NCBI RefSeq assembly: GCF_007830595.1
Contig: NZ_VLLD01000014.1
Strand: one strand, 5' to 3'
DNA length: 64,000 nucleotides
Source of the DNA: Treponema_B putidum
GTDB lineage: Bacteria; Spirochaetota; Spirochaetia; Treponematales; Treponemataceae
This document shows positions 50,439 to 58,865 of this stretch, piece after piece. Within the stretch, counting starts at the first letter, position 1, and every line of letters begins with the position of its first letter. Under the pieces are notes generated by a model. It was not told where the DNA came from. It did not search any database and saw nothing but the letters and a program-made list of their open reading frames with translations. The position numbers were made by a program, and so were the translations under genes.

Positions 50439-50506
50439 TATGTGCTCCGGCAATGTTTTGTCGAAGCATTATACATATAAACCGAATAAAATTCAAGGCT
50501 GAAATT

Positions 50507-52174
50507 TTAAACTATTTTTCCGTTTTCGATTTTTATAACCCTGTCAGCCTCTTTTATTGTAGAAGGACGATGTGCAATCGTTATTATGGTTTTATTTTTG
50601 CGGATATTATTTAGGGCTTGCCGGAAGAGTGCTTCGCTTTCACTATCCAAATTGGAAACGGCTTCGTCCATCAGTAATATGGGAGAATTTTTTAAGACGG
50701 CGCGCGCTATAGCAATTCTTTGTTTTTCTCCGCCTGAGAGCTGAACACCCCGCTCACCGACATTGGTATCGTAGCCTTGTTCCAGCCTTTTAATAAAGCC
50801 GTCAGCCATCGCAACCTTAGCAGCTTGTTTAATTTCTTCATCGCTTGCATCGGGACAGGCAAGGGAAATGTTTTCTTTTATGGTTTTATTAAAAAGATAA
50901 ACATCCTGCGGTACATAGGCGATTATATCTCTCAGGGAATTTTGGTGTATGTCTTTTATGTTTTTTCCGTCAATATAAATTGCTCCGCTGTCAGGTTCGT
51001 AAAAGCGCATAAGCAAATTCGCTATTGTAGATTTTCCCGCTCCCGATTCACCCGTAAGAGCAATGCTTTCACCGGCCTTAACCGTAAAATTAACTCCGTG
51101 CAAAACTTCGGTACCTTTTTCGTAAGAAAATTTTACATCTTTAAATTCTATGTTTCCCTTAACCGAATATTTGTTTTGCGGAATATATGGCACTCTGTCT
51201 TTAACGGCCGGTTCTTCTTCTAATATATCCAAAATTCTTTTTGCCGCTCCATTTGAAATATTCATAGCTCCTGCCGTAACCGAAACGCTCATTATAGGCA
51301 CAAAGGCAAAAAGAGAAAATATTATAACAACCGAAACCATTTCAGGTTTTAACGAGCCTGCAATTACTTCCGAATGAGCAAGTAATATTGTTGAAATTAA
51401 AACGGCGGAGGTAATTAAGTTTATTACCAAACTGTGTAAGCCCTTAAATCTCCCGTCCCGTATTTCTTTTTTATTTAAGCGTAAGGTGTCGGCGGCAACC
51501 TTTTCAATGTATTTTTTTTCTTTGCCGAAAATTAAAATCTCACGTAAACCTTGAACCGTATCTACAGCTTCGGCATTTACCTCAGCCAAACCGTCTCGTA
51601 TCTCTTCTCCGATTTTTTTTGTAATAGGATTAAAAAAATACGGAACGGCTGCAACAAGAATACAGGCGGCAAAAACGGCTGCGCTTATTTTAAATGAAAG
51701 AAAACTTAATGCAGCAAGATAAAGAACAGTGCAGACAAATGCAATTATGTAAGAGCCTGCGGTATGAGCATAAAAAACTTCGGTGGCTTCAACATCTTCG
51801 ACAAACACAGAGGTAATACTTCCGCTTCTTTTTTTGCCTGTGGATTGCGGTGCTGTTTTGGAAATCGAATCATATAAAAGGTTTCTTATTTTTTCGATTA
51901 CACCGTATGAAACCAAATGACATTCGTACATTTCCAAAAAGGCAAAAAGTCCTTTGCCGATAATAAAAATAATCAGCGGTATAAAAAGATAAAGTATTTT
52001 TCCTGTGCTCATTTTAAACAGAGCCGCTGAAGCTATATATGCGCCCGTTAAGACGGTGAGCAAAGCAAAAACACTATTAAATATTCCGTAAATAATCGAA
52101 ATAATAAATTCTTTTTTATAAAAGCTTATGTATTTGGTCATTTTTATAAGCGGTTTATATTTTTCTTTAAACAT
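50507..52174 (-). CDS. ABC exporter half-transporter, second subunit
   Basis: 555 residues. N-terminal six-helix exporter domain, then an ATPase domain with Walker A GESGAGKST, signature LSGGEKQRIAIARAV, Walker B ILLMDEAVSNLD and a His switch (IAHRPST). It begins one base after the preceding subunit's stop. With it, it should form a heterodimeric exporter; substrate unknown. The order AraC regulator-ABC-ABC resembles siderophore or peptide export units such as YbtA-YbtP-YbtQ. Confidence 0.9.
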   Translation of the reverse strand: MFKEKYKPLIKMTKYISFYKKEFIISIIYGIFNSVFALLTVLTGAYIASAALFKMSTGKILYLFIPLIIFIIGKGLFAFLEMYECHLVSYGVIEKIRNLLYDSISKTAPQSTGKKRSGSITSVFVEDVEATEVFYAHTAGSYIIAFVCTVLYLAALSFLSFKISAAVFAACILVAAVPYFFNPITKKIGEEIRDGLAEVNAEAVDTVQGLREILIFGKEKKYIEKVAADTLRLNKKEIRDGRFKGLHSLVINLITSAVLISTILLAHSEVIAGSLKPEMVSVVIIFSLFAFVPIMSVSVTAGAMNISNGAAKRILDILEEEPAVKDRVPYIPQNKYSVKGNIEFKDVKFSYEKGTEVLHGVNFTVKAGESIALTGESGAGKSTIANLLMRFYEPDSGAIYIDGKNIKDIHQNSLRDIIAYVPQDVYLFNKTIKENISLACPDASDEEIKQAAKVAMADGFIKRLEQGYDTNVGERGVQLSGGEKQRIAIARAVLKNSPILLMDEAVSNLDSESEALFRQALNNIRKNKTIITIAHRPSTIKEADRVIKIENGKIV

Positions 52175-52175
52175 A

Positions 52176-53909
52176 TTAATTTTCTCCTTGTTGCGCTTCT
52201 ACAAGCTTTTTATAATATCCGTCTTTTAAAATAAGTTCCTTGTAAGAACCTTCTTCTACGATCTCTCCTCTGTGCAAAACCAGAATTCTATCACTGTTTT
52301 CAATTGTATTTAAGCGATGCGCAATCGTAATACTTGTTCTGTTTCTTAACAAGTGATTAAGACTTTGTTTAATTTCATTTTCATTTTCGGTATCCACGCT
52401 GGAAGTAGCTTCATCAAGAACTACAATCGGTGAGTTTTTTAAAACAGCTCTTGCAATTGCAATTCTTTGTCTTTGCCCTCCAGAAAAGTTAAGCCCTCTT
52501 TCTCCAACTTTTGTATTGTAACCTTCCGGTAAACTTTGAATAAAGGAATGAATGTTTGCTGCTTTACACGCATCTATAAGCTTCTTTTCATCTGCATCTT
52601 CATTTGCATGTAAAAGATTTTCTTTTATTGTTCCGTTAAACAAATAGGTTTCTTGTGAAACAACCGTAATTAAACTTCGCAAAGATTTTAGCGTCAAGTC
52701 TTTTATATCGGTACCGTTGATATAAATACTTCCGTTTGTAGGCTCATAAAATCTTAACAATAAATTTATAATAGTAGTTTTTCCGCTTCCCGATTCTCCT
52801 GCAACTGCAAGTTTTTCATTTTTTGCAACAGTGAAATTTAAATTCCTAAAAACCGTATTTTTTTTTCGGTTGTAAGCGAATTCAATATTTTTATATTTTA
52901 TTTCAAAACCATCCGCCGATTTTATGTCAATGGTTTTAGTCCCCTCATCTTTTATTTTTTCTTCTTCATCAAGTAAGGCAAAAATTCCGCCCATAGAGGT
53001 TATGCCCATAAAGCCTTGATGAAAGTATGCCGCCAATTCGTTTGCAGGTCTAAAAACTTCGTTGGTCATAAAAAGTAGAATAAGTAATGAGGATGCGGGA
53101 ATTATATGCATAGAAGTTAATAGTGCTGCTACGGCAAGGGTAAAACTTGTACCGATACCGGAAGCAAAATTGGAAATACCTATTTCGGCTAGGTTTACTT
53201 TTAAGTTGTGCATAGTTTCAGAAAAAAGTGTTCTCATTTTTTCTTTTAATAATTTTCCTAGCCTTTCTTGTGCATTATATGCCTTTGCCGTTGTAATTCC
53301 TTGAATGCCGTCTAAAATTTCTGCAGTTAAATTTCTATAAGCCGTCCAATGTGCATTGGAAGATTCCGATAGTATCTTCCCGAAAGCAACGGGAGAAATC
53401 AATACGGCGATTAAGGCTGCCGTCGATATTATGCCTAAAACATAATGCAGCGAAAAAACATAAATGAGCATTGCACCGCATGCAATTACACACACAAGTA
53501 TTTGCGGAATGTATAGCGTTAAATACCCTTCTAAATAGTCTACTCCGCTTACCATTGTTGAGCCTAATTTACCTGTTCTTTCATCATCTAAAAATGCAGG
53601 TCCCAGTTTTAACAGCTTATCGTAAATGCGGCGACGCAAAATGTTTTTTACTTTGCCGATAATTTTTTTACCGTAAACCGAATTGTAATATATTAAAATA
53701 AGGCGGGATGCTATGATTGCCGATATGTATAAGATACTTTGTATTACCACGGATAATTCTTCTTTGGAATAAAGTTGTCCCACTATTTTCCCCAACAAGA
53801 CAGCTTGAGCTACATAAGTTCCCGATACGGCAACACCCAATAGGGCTTTAAACAAAATGCTGCATTTAATACCTTTTGTCAATTCGATAACTCTTCTGTT
53901 AAGCATCAT
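52176..53909 (-). CDS. ABC exporter half-transporter, first subunit
   Basis: 577 residues with exporter membrane domain and ATPase domain: Walker A GESGSGKTT, signature FSGGQRQRIAIARAV (Phe for Leu), Walker B IVVLDEATSSVD, and switch TIAHRLNT. Both subunits keep a catalytic Glu after Walker B, so both sites may be active. GGAG lies about 10 bases before the ATG. A palindromic site is in the promoter region upstream. Confidence 0.9.
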   Translation of the reverse strand: MMLNRRVIELTKGIKCSILFKALLGVAVSGTYVAQAVLLGKIVGQLYSKEELSVVIQSILYISAIIASRLILIYYNSVYGKKIIGKVKNILRRRIYDKLLKLGPAFLDDERTGKLGSTMVSGVDYLEGYLTLYIPQILVCVIACGAMLIYVFSLHYVLGIISTAALIAVLISPVAFGKILSESSNAHWTAYRNLTAEILDGIQGITTAKAYNAQERLGKLLKEKMRTLFSETMHNLKVNLAEIGISNFASGIGTSFTLAVAALLTSMHIIPASSLLILLFMTNEVFRPANELAAYFHQGFMGITSMGGIFALLDEEEKIKDEGTKTIDIKSADGFEIKYKNIEFAYNRKKNTVFRNLNFTVAKNEKLAVAGESGSGKTTIINLLLRFYEPTNGSIYINGTDIKDLTLKSLRSLITVVSQETYLFNGTIKENLLHANEDADEKKLIDACKAANIHSFIQSLPEGYNTKVGERGLNFSGGQRQRIAIARAVLKNSPIVVLDEATSSVDTENENEIKQSLNHLLRNRTSITIAHRLNTIENSDRILVLHRGEIVEEGSYKELILKDGYYKKLVEAQQGEN

Positions 53910-53938
53910 AATTGTTTATCTCCACTTTCGTTTTATAA

Positions 53939-53956
53939 AGTTAGTATTAGCTAACT
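53939..53956. promoter_or_regulatory. Candidate operator upstream of the ABC exporter
   Basis: AGTTAG-TATTAG-CTAACT is a palindrome with 6-bp arms and a 6-bp centre. It lies about 30 bases before the exporter ATG and next to a TATAGT-like box on the minus strand. The TTAG/CTAA form is faintly like DtxR/IdeR metal-regulator boxes. It could also be the AraC protein's site, though AraC sites are usually direct repeats. Confidence 0.4.
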
Positions 53957-54018
53957 ATACTGAATTATGATAAATTTTTCTACTCTATTTTAATTGAAAA
54001 TAATCCAAAATGATATTT

Positions 54019-54903
54019 TTATTTAGTTATTGTAGGTTTTTCTCCATTTCTGTATTGGATTGGGCTGATGCCGTAAACGGATTTAAATGCATCAGAAAAT
54101 TTACTTGCATTTAAGTATCCGCAATTTATAGCTATATCGGTAATTTTTCTATCGGTAGAGGAAATATAAAATGCTGCAATTTTTAATCGATATTTTTTTA
54201 AATATGAGTAAGGGCTTTCTCCGTAAATTTGCTTAAATAATTTTTGAAAAATAGTGTAGCTTAAATCTTCATTTTTAACCATCTTTTTAAAAGATATATT
54301 TTTATCTATATTATTAACGGCATATTCATGAATTTTTTTTACCTTATTGATGTGATAACCCGAATAAAATTCTTCTTTTCGGTATTCTTCCGTATTGATT
54401 ACACTTAAAAGATATAGAATTTCGAATAATTTAATTTGAAAGTACTCTATATGTTTCAAGCTTTGTTTTTCATACAGTGTATTCATTATATAAGAGATCT
54501 CGGAATTAATTTTTATTTTATACCATCCGTCCTGCAAATCTAAATTTTTGCATATTTTTTCAACATCTATATTAAATAATTGTGCAGTATTTTTGAAATT
54601 CGAATTTATTTTATCAAGAAAGAATAGTATACTTATGCCCTTATAAAACTTCAACGGAAAAAAGCTTTTTGATAATGCAACTTTTTCATAATTTATAGCT
54701 GTTTCTTTTTCTCCTAAATACGAAAAAGTTTGATTTTCAAATTTACCTTCCAGAAGCCCTTGAAAGCAGTAATCGATTCTAAAAACATTCCTAGGTTCTC
54801 CTTTTAATCTATATGATTTCTCGGTATAAGTGTCGTATATTTCCAGATGTATCCCCTCATATAACTTTATTATAATGGTATCGTCTTTTGTTTTTTCTTT
54901 CAT
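54019..54903 (-). CDS. AraC family transcriptional regulator
   Basis: 294 residues. An N-terminal effector domain without a recognised ligand motif is followed by a double helix-turn-helix at about 195-290, ending with ITDIAINCGYLNASKFSDAFKSVYGISPIQYR, the AraC signature. It is upstream of, and on the same strand as, the ABC exporter pair, 109 bases apart, and is their likely regulator. The ATG lies 8 bases after a -10 box and has no ribosome site. Confidence 0.9.
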   Translation of the reverse strand: MKEKTKDDTIIIKLYEGIHLEIYDTYTEKSYRLKGEPRNVFRIDYCFQGLLEGKFENQTFSYLGEKETAINYEKVALSKSFFPLKFYKGISILFFLDKINSNFKNTAQLFNIDVEKICKNLDLQDGWYKIKINSEISYIMNTLYEKQSLKHIEYFQIKLFEILYLLSVINTEEYRKEEFYSGYHINKVKKIHEYAVNNIDKNISFKKMVKNEDLSYTIFQKLFKQIYGESPYSYLKKYRLKIAAFYISSTDRKITDIAINCGYLNASKFSDAFKSVYGISPIQYRNGEKPTITK

Positions 54904-54911
54904 ATAAAATG

Positions 54912-54940
54912 AGTTTAATATTTTCTATTCAGCTTGTCTA
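54912..54940 (-). promoter_or_regulatory. Promoter of the AraC-type regulator gene
   Basis: On the minus strand: TAGACA (54940-54935), 17 bases, TAAACT (54917-54912). The predicted start is about 54905, two bases before the ATG. Confidence 0.55.
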
Positions 54941-54955
54941 GTCTTTTTTGTAAGT

Positions 54956-55948
54956 TTAGTTTAACTTCCAATGCCACAAAGGTTTTGAGAGTTCCGAAGA
55001 AAAGGTTTGTACGCGGTTAAAATCGGGGAGCCAGTCATCGGAGGCGGCAAGCTCTTGGTAAAAGCCTTCATCTATTTTTAAGCTTGAAAGGAGGTTTTTT
55101 AAGGTTTCGTCTTCCTTTAGGCTTAACATTCGGTTTTCAAAGAGAGAATAGTTTTTTATGCCGGCCGTTCTTTTAACCGGAGTGTATTGGGTCATCACCG
55201 AAATAAGAGCCCTGCCTCTTAAGTTTTTTGCAAACCATCTTAGGACAGCCTTCGAGTCCGCAATGCGGGAGGGGAGGGCAAGGTGGCGGACTATGACGCC
55301 TGAGTAAAGTTTTCCTAAAGGATATTTTTCTTTGTTTTCCGTGCCGATTTTTAAGGGAGAAAGGCCGGCCATTTTTAGGATTGCCCTTGTTGCCGTTTCA
55401 GGATAATCGGGTGCGTAAAAAACTTGAGAAGAAATTTGCGGGTTTAAGGTTTTTAAGTCGGGAAGCCAGCCGTCAACACAGTCCGAAAGGAGGCTTATAG
55501 CTTCTTCGGCTTCATAGGCGGAAGAATTCCAGACAACAGGAATTTTTAAGCCTCGGCCTTTTGCTTCTTTTAGGCCGAGGGCTATTGCAGGGATTGCATG
55601 GCTGCCTGTAACGATGTTTATGTTTTCTGCCCCTTCTTTTTCGAGAACAAAACACAAGTTTAAGAATTCTTCAAGGCTTACAGCCCTTCCCATGCCTTCT
55701 TGGGATATCTGATAGTTTTGGCAAAAGGAACAGCGAAGGTTGCAGCCGGTAACAAAGATTGTGCCCGAGCCTCCGGCTCCCGTGATTGGCGGCTCTTCCC
55801 CGAAGTGGAGGCCTGCCCATGCAAGGCGCAAGTCCCTTGTTTCTCGGCAAAAGCCTTTTTCGCCCTTATTGCGGTTTACCTTGCAATTTTTAGGGCAGAG
55901 AGTGCATGAGTCGTATTCTTTAAAACTAAAATCTTCAAAAGAAAGCAT
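54956..55948 (-). CDS. Radical SAM protein (PflX/COG1313 type)
   Basis: 330 residues. An N-terminal Cys cluster CTLCPKNCKVNR...GFC is followed by the radical SAM motif GCNLRCSFCQN (C-x3-C-x2-C). Motifs WNSSAYE and WLPDLKTLN are typical of the pyruvate formate-lyase activating enzyme-like group COG1313. It cleaves S-adenosylmethionine to start a radical reaction; the target is unknown. No pyruvate formate-lyase gene is adjacent. Confidence 0.88.
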   Translation of the reverse strand: MLSFEDFSFKEYDSCTLCPKNCKVNRNKGEKGFCRETRDLRLAWAGLHFGEEPPITGAGGSGTIFVTGCNLRCSFCQNYQISQEGMGRAVSLEEFLNLCFVLEKEGAENINIVTGSHAIPAIALGLKEAKGRGLKIPVVWNSSAYEAEEAISLLSDCVDGWLPDLKTLNPQISSQVFYAPDYPETATRAILKMAGLSPLKIGTENKEKYPLGKLYSGVIVRHLALPSRIADSKAVLRWFAKNLRGRALISVMTQYTPVKRTAGIKNYSLFENRMLSLKEDETLKNLLSSLKIDEGFYQELAASDDWLPDFNRVQTFSSELSKPLWHWKLN

Positions 55949-55987
55949 TTATTAGGCGTCCATTGGGCTGTTTTTTTACTGATTTTC

Positions 55988-56377
55988 TTATATTTTTTTG
56001 CGCTCGACAATCACCGTCATTATCGAGTTTAAAAGATTCATATCCAAAGTTTCAGCCTCGGAAGAAATAATTAAATTTATCTGCTCCCAATCTTCTTGCG
56101 GAAAGTCCATGTCATCTTCAAAATTGCCTGCAATAAGAGAAAATATTTGATAGAACCATTCGACAGCATCTTCTTTTTTTTGTCTGCCGGCCGAATAGGC
56201 CGAAAGCCAATAGTCGGCAAAATCGTTTGCCAAAACTTGAGCCTGTTTATCGTAAAGCGAAACCGCTTTGCAAAAGATTTCGGTCAGGCGGCTGTCAAAG
56301 CCTGCTGTGTCTCCGTCTTTACTAAACCTTTCTACAAGCCTGCTCGCATCCGAATAAAATTTTTCCATCGTATCCAT
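55988..56377 (-). CDS. Conserved-looking hypothetical protein
   Basis: 129 residues, acidic and almost all helical (MEKFYSDASRLVERFSKDG, then NDFADYWLSAYSAGRQKKEDA). No signal peptide, membrane segment or domain I know. It lies between tsaD and the radical SAM gene on the same strand, with a two-hairpin element upstream. Confidence 0.65.
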   Translation of the reverse strand: MDTMEKFYSDASRLVERFSKDGDTAGFDSRLTEIFCKAVSLYDKQAQVLANDFADYWLSAYSAGRQKKEDAVEWFYQIFSLIAGNFEDDMDFPQEDWEQINLIISSEAETLDMNLLNSIMTVIVERKKI

Positions 56378-56402
56378 AATATCATCCTTACTATTAACTT
56401 TG

Positions 56403-56485
56403 CGATGTTTTTCATAAGTATTGAAATACTTATGAAAAACTCGTCGGTAATTGATAAAAATCTAATAGGATTTTTATCAATTACC
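56403..56485 (-). repeat. Two-hairpin element, copy 3
   Basis: On the minus strand hairpin A is GGTAATTGATAAAAATC / GATTTTTATCAATTACC, 17 perfect pairs, six-base loop CTATTA. Then GA and hairpin B CGAGTTTTTCATAAGTATT...AATACTTATGAAAAACATCG with the same unpaired A. The first G of hairpin A is the last base of the tsaD stop codon. Confidence 0.75.
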
Positions 56486-57501
56486 TATTGCTTGCCTTTT
56501 TTGCTGAAGCCTTCAACTCGGGCGGAGGCTTCGACGGTAAAGGGCGTTCTGTCTCCGCGTTTTAGGTAATGATAACCGAGGCCTGCAATCATCGCCGCAT
56601 TATCCGTACAGAATTTAAGCGAGGGGAAGATGCACTTTAATTCCTTGTGCTCTGCAAGTTTTTCCCTCAACAAAGAATTGGCCGCAACTCCTCCTCCTGC
56701 TACTATCGTTTTTAAGCCCGTATCTATCGAAGCATCCAAAAGGGGCCTAAGCAAAATTTTTACCGCCCTTATTTGAAAAGAGGCTGCAATGTTTTCAGGT
56801 GTTTTTTCAAAATCCTTATTCCAAAACCGGTCTATCTGGTTTATGACAGCGGTTTTTAATCCCGAATAAGAAACATCGTACTTGTGCCCTTCCTTGTGGA
56901 TTATGGGCATGGGTAAGTTAGCCGCCTTTGGATTTCCGTTTTTGGCGAGTTTGTCGATTACGGCTCCTCCCGGGTATCCAAAATTATAAAACTTAGCAAC
57001 CTTGTCAAAGGCTTCACCCGGAGCATCGTCGATTGTTGTGCCGAGGACTTCGATGTCGTCAAAGTTATTTACCTTGCAGATAATCGAGTGCCCGCCTGAA
57101 ACTAAAAGCCCAAGATATGGATAGGGAATATCATTTTCCAGATGGCTTGCATATAGATGTCCCAGCATGTGATTTACGGCAATAAAGGGTTTATTTGAAG
57201 ACCATGCAAGAGTTTTTGCAAAGGTGAGTCCCACTAAAAGGGAGCCCATGAGTCCCGGTCTTCCTGTGGCGGCGATGCCGTCTATTTCTTCAAGGCGCAA
57301 ATCGGCCTCGGCTAAGGCCTGTTTAACTACCGGCAAAATCCATTCGGTATGTTTGCGGCTTGCTATTTCGGGAACGACGCCGTTATACATTTTGTGAAAA
57401 GGAATTTGCGTTGCAACAATATTGCTTAAAATTTTATTTCCGTCCTCGACGACTGCCGCCGCAGTTTCATCGCAAGAACTTTCTATTCCTAATATTTTCA
57501 T
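56485..57501 (-). CDS. tsaD: tRNA N6-adenosine threonylcarbamoyltransferase TsaD
   Basis: 338 residues, normal length. It begins KILGIESSCDETAAAVV, has the metal-binding His111 and His115 (AVNHMLGHLYASH) and the ASNK-fold motif VAGGVAANSLLR. It completes t6A37 in tRNAs reading ANN codons. The gene starts one base after the deacetylase gene's stop. Its stop codon is fused to a two-hairpin repeat. Confidence 0.96.
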   Translation of the reverse strand: MKILGIESSCDETAAAVVEDGNKILSNIVATQIPFHKMYNGVVPEIASRKHTEWILPVVKQALAEADLRLEEIDGIAATGRPGLMGSLLVGLTFAKTLAWSSNKPFIAVNHMLGHLYASHLENDIPYPYLGLLVSGGHSIICKVNNFDDIEVLGTTIDDAPGEAFDKVAKFYNFGYPGGAVIDKLAKNGNPKAANLPMPIIHKEGHKYDVSYSGLKTAVINQIDRFWNKDFEKTPENIAASFQIRAVKILLRPLLDASIDTGLKTIVAGGGVAANSLLREKLAEHKELKCIFPSLKFCTDNAAMIAGLGYHYLKRGDRTPFTVEASARVEGFSKKGKQ

Positions 57502-57502
57502 T

Positions 57503-58753
57503 TTATTTTCCTTTTAATTTTGAAATTGTAGAAAATGTATATCCTTCTTGAGTTAAATCGGAGTACATTTCTTTTAGAAGAATTGCAAGATCTACGGTAA
57601 ACACGTGGCCTATCATAATTGCTTCTCCTCTTTGCGAAGCGATTTCCAAGCCTTCTATAATTTGTTTTTTCATATAGGCCTTATCTTTTTTATTGTCGAT
57701 AAAGACCGCTCTTTCCCAAATGTTCATATTCAGTTTTTTTGCAGCTTGAGGGACAACGCTTTTTGAACTGGTGCGGGAATCAAGAAAGTATATATTTTTT
57801 TCTTTGCACAGTTCAAGAACTGCTTCCATAGCTTCCTCGTCCGATGTTATAAGAGAGCCCTCATGATTATTCATTCCGGCTATGGGACCGATTTCTTCAA
57901 CATTTGAAGATACGACTTTTTTTATCTCTTCGCTGTTCATGCCGGGTCTAACGGCTCCCTCTCCCGGATCTATATTCGGGTTTACGGCCTGCATCGGCTG
58001 ATGAAGTATAACTTCTTTTCCTGCAGCTCTTATTCTTTTTGCCGTTTCCCTTGAGTTAGGCAGTTTAGGCAAAACGGCTATGGTACAGGGAAAGGGTAAA
58101 TCCAAAAAATACTGCAATTGTTCCAAGTTATGACCCGCATCGTCAAATACAAAAATCAGCTTTCCCTTTGAAGGAAGTTCAGGCAAGTCCTGAATGGGAT
58201 AGGACGAGGCTTCCGTTTCTTTTTCTTGAGGTTTATGTTTATCCGTAGTTACAGGACTTTCAGGCTTTATTGCCTTGTTTTCTTTGTCCGGCTTTTCGGT
58301 TTCCTTAGGCTGATTTTTTGCGGCCTGCGTTTCGGTTTCTTTAAGTTTATCTTTTGAAGAATGTTTTTCAGCTTCTTTAGGCCTATCGGCAGTTTTATCG
58401 GCGTTTTTTTTCTTATTGCCGGTAATGGCCTTTTCCTCTTGTTTAGGTTTTGGCTCCGGTACGGATTTACCGGATTCCTCTTTTTGCTTATTTAGTTCTT
58501 CTTTGGCAATCTGTGTTTTTTCGGCTGCATCATCCTTGTTTTTTACGGAAGGAATGATAAATAAAAAAACGGCGAGCATTATTACACAAACAGCAAAAAA
58601 ACCGGCTATAGCTCCGGTATAGTTAATTTTTTTCTTTTTCGATCTTCTCCTTTTAGATAGTCCTTTCGGCACTCTTTTAGGACTTGCTTTTTTTTCCGTA
58701 TTTTTTTTCGCCCTTGATGCCGATGTTTTTTTATCCGCTTCTTTTTTTGCCAT
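57503..58753 (-). CDS. Membrane-anchored divergent polysaccharide deacetylase
   Basis: 416 residues from ATG 58753; the longer frame starts at the TTG of the -35 box and is rejected. A Lys/Arg-rich cytoplasmic head (1-43) is followed by one membrane helix (about 44-67) and a long Lys/Glu/Pro-rich linker (70-190). A divergent polysaccharide deacetylase domain (LIFVFDDAGHNLEQL, CTIAVLPKLPNS, VILHQPMQ) closes it. The domain would face the periplasm and act on a cell-wall glycan, if active. The linker probably spans peptidoglycan. Confidence 0.85.
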   Translation of the reverse strand: MAKKEADKKTSASRAKKNTEKKASPKRVPKGLSKRRRSKKKKINYTGAIAGFFAVCVIMLAVFLFIIPSVKNKDDAAEKTQIAKEELNKQKEESGKSVPEPKPKQEEKAITGNKKKNADKTADRPKEAEKHSSKDKLKETETQAAKNQPKETEKPDKENKAIKPESPVTTDKHKPQEKETEASSYPIQDLPELPSKGKLIFVFDDAGHNLEQLQYFLDLPFPCTIAVLPKLPNSRETAKRIRAAGKEVILHQPMQAVNPNIDPGEGAVRPGMNSEEIKKVVSSNVEEIGPIAGMNNHEGSLITSDEEAMEAVLELCKEKNIYFLDSRTSSKSVVPQAAKKLNMNIWERAVFIDNKKDKAYMKKQIIEGLEIASQRGEAIMIGHVFTVDLAILLKEMYSDLTQEGYTFSTISKLKGK

Positions 58754-58760
58754 GGATATG

Positions 58761-58789
58761 AAGATAAGCATTAAAGCAGCTTTTGTCAA
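58761..58789 (-). promoter_or_regulatory. Promoter of the deacetylase-tsaD unit
   Basis: Minus strand: TTGACA (58789-58784), 17 bases, TATCTT (58766-58761). Predicted start about 58754, one base before the ATG at 58753; no ribosome site precedes that ATG. Confidence 0.6.
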
Positions 58790-58865
58790 TCGGGGAGAAT
58801 TTTAAGGTTATCGACAGCTAAAATATTCTATAGCTGGTTTTTAATAAGTCCTATTAGACCTAATC

